In this document: piece by piece, positions 42,783 to 42,963 of the stretch
Layout of the letters: each line of letters starts with the position of its first letter
Position numbering within the stretch: the first letter of the stretch is position 1
Assembly: GCA_017694655.1 (NCBI GenBank)
Contig: JADIMQ010000072.1
Location: 1 to 42,963, forward strand
DNA: 42,963 nt
Direction: 5' to 3'
Origin: Candidatus Cryptobacteroides merdigallinarum
GTDB lineage: Bacteria; Bacteroidota; Bacteroidia; Bacteroidales; UBA932
Notes under the pieces: generated by a model
What the model was told of the DNA's origin: nothing
The model's input: only the letters and a program-made list of their open reading frames with translations
Database searches by the model: none
Made by a program: the position numbers and the translations under genes

Positions 42783-42963
42783 TCGAAATCCAATTATCTT
42801 AAACCCCAGTCGCTATGGCGACAGCCCCTTTTCTAGGGGCGCCACCCCATTTGCCCCTCGCTGGGGCTCGTCGCAGGACTTCCGTCCTGCTCCCTCGAAA
42901 TCCAATTATCTTAAACCCCAGTCGCTGTGGCGACAGCCCCTTTTCAAGGGGCGCCACCCCCAT
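42783..42963. repeat. 112-bp-period hairpin-rich direct repeat, cut by window end
   Basis: A 66-base segment starting TCGAAATCCAATTATC occurs at 42783-42848 and again from 42895, with only two substitutions. Each unit holds GTCGC-loop-GCGAC and GCCCC-loop-GGGGC. The spacer between copies (42851-42894) adds GCCCC-TCGCT-GGGGC and GCAGGAC-TTCC-GTCCTGC. Both substitutions lie in loops, so stems are preserved. There is no open frame. This looks like a structured intergenic repeat family. Confidence 0.85.

Noticed and set aside
42783..42963. CRISPR array
   Set aside because: The repeat unit is 66 bases with a 44-to-46-base spacer that itself has hairpins, only two copies are visible, and no cas gene is near.

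Overview
The window reads as chromosome of a Bacteroidales bacterium with a GC-rich core (Rikenellaceae/Alistipes-like is my guess). The evidence is an ECF sigma factor paired with an anti-sigma/beta-barrel protein, a NigD-like lipoprotein, an S46 dipeptidyl-peptidase, a fused aspartokinase-homoserine dehydrogenase next to an ApgM-type phosphoglycerate mutase homologue and threonine synthase, and several promoters of the Bacteroidota TTTG-N19-TAnnTTTG type. No tRNA, rRNA or CRISPR array was seen.

Region 1 (1-14543) is accessory and visibly AT-richer than the rest. It opens with the 3' remnant of an IS4/IS1634-type transposase. It then carries a tightly packed, single-strand run of fourteen genes (610-14543): a small secreted protein, a sigma-factor-like protein, a large membrane protein with a possible anti-sigma-like N-terminus, a membrane-anchored zincin, a small protein, a Ycf46-like AAA+ ATPase, an unknown 286-residue protein, a divergent Hsp70, a HerA-like P-loop ATPase, a small membrane protein, a second zincin, and three short proteins. 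I do not recognise this combination as a named system. It is the best candidate here for an undescribed one: three nucleotide-driven machines (AAA+, Hsp70, HerA) together with two proteases and several membrane proteins, apparently under its own sigma/anti-sigma-like control. A 13-bp perfect inverted repeat sits in front of the first protease gene.

Region 2 (14540-15413) is a scar. It holds a peptide deformylase that has lost its N-terminal part at the island edge, then the C-terminal remnant of a GH18 glycosidase, then a tandem 14-mer and a promoter.

Region 3 (15414-26461) begins with a 1666-residue protein carrying a DEDD exonuclease-like domain, a RecQ helicase and a UvrD/Rep-type helicase. 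It is followed by a convergent four-gene export operon (TolC, HlyD, two ABC-2 permeases, no ATPase gene) and a divergent AraC-type regulator.

Region 4 (26513-35797) is core metabolism on the + strand: ksgA, the threonine cluster (thrA, apgM-like, thrC) and proC-proB-proA with overlapping stops and starts.

Region 5 (35799-42607, - strand) holds a dual-membrane anti-sigma factor with its ECF sigma factor, a NigD-like lipoprotein, an Mrp/NBP35 ATPase, an S46 peptidase and RNase HII. The ECF sigma / dual-membrane anti-sigma / NigD cluster matches the components of the Dma system that controls outer-membrane vesiculation in Bacteroides thetaiotaomicron. The window ends (42680-42963) in non-coding DNA with nested inverted repeats and a 112-bp-period hairpin-rich direct repeat cut by the window edge.
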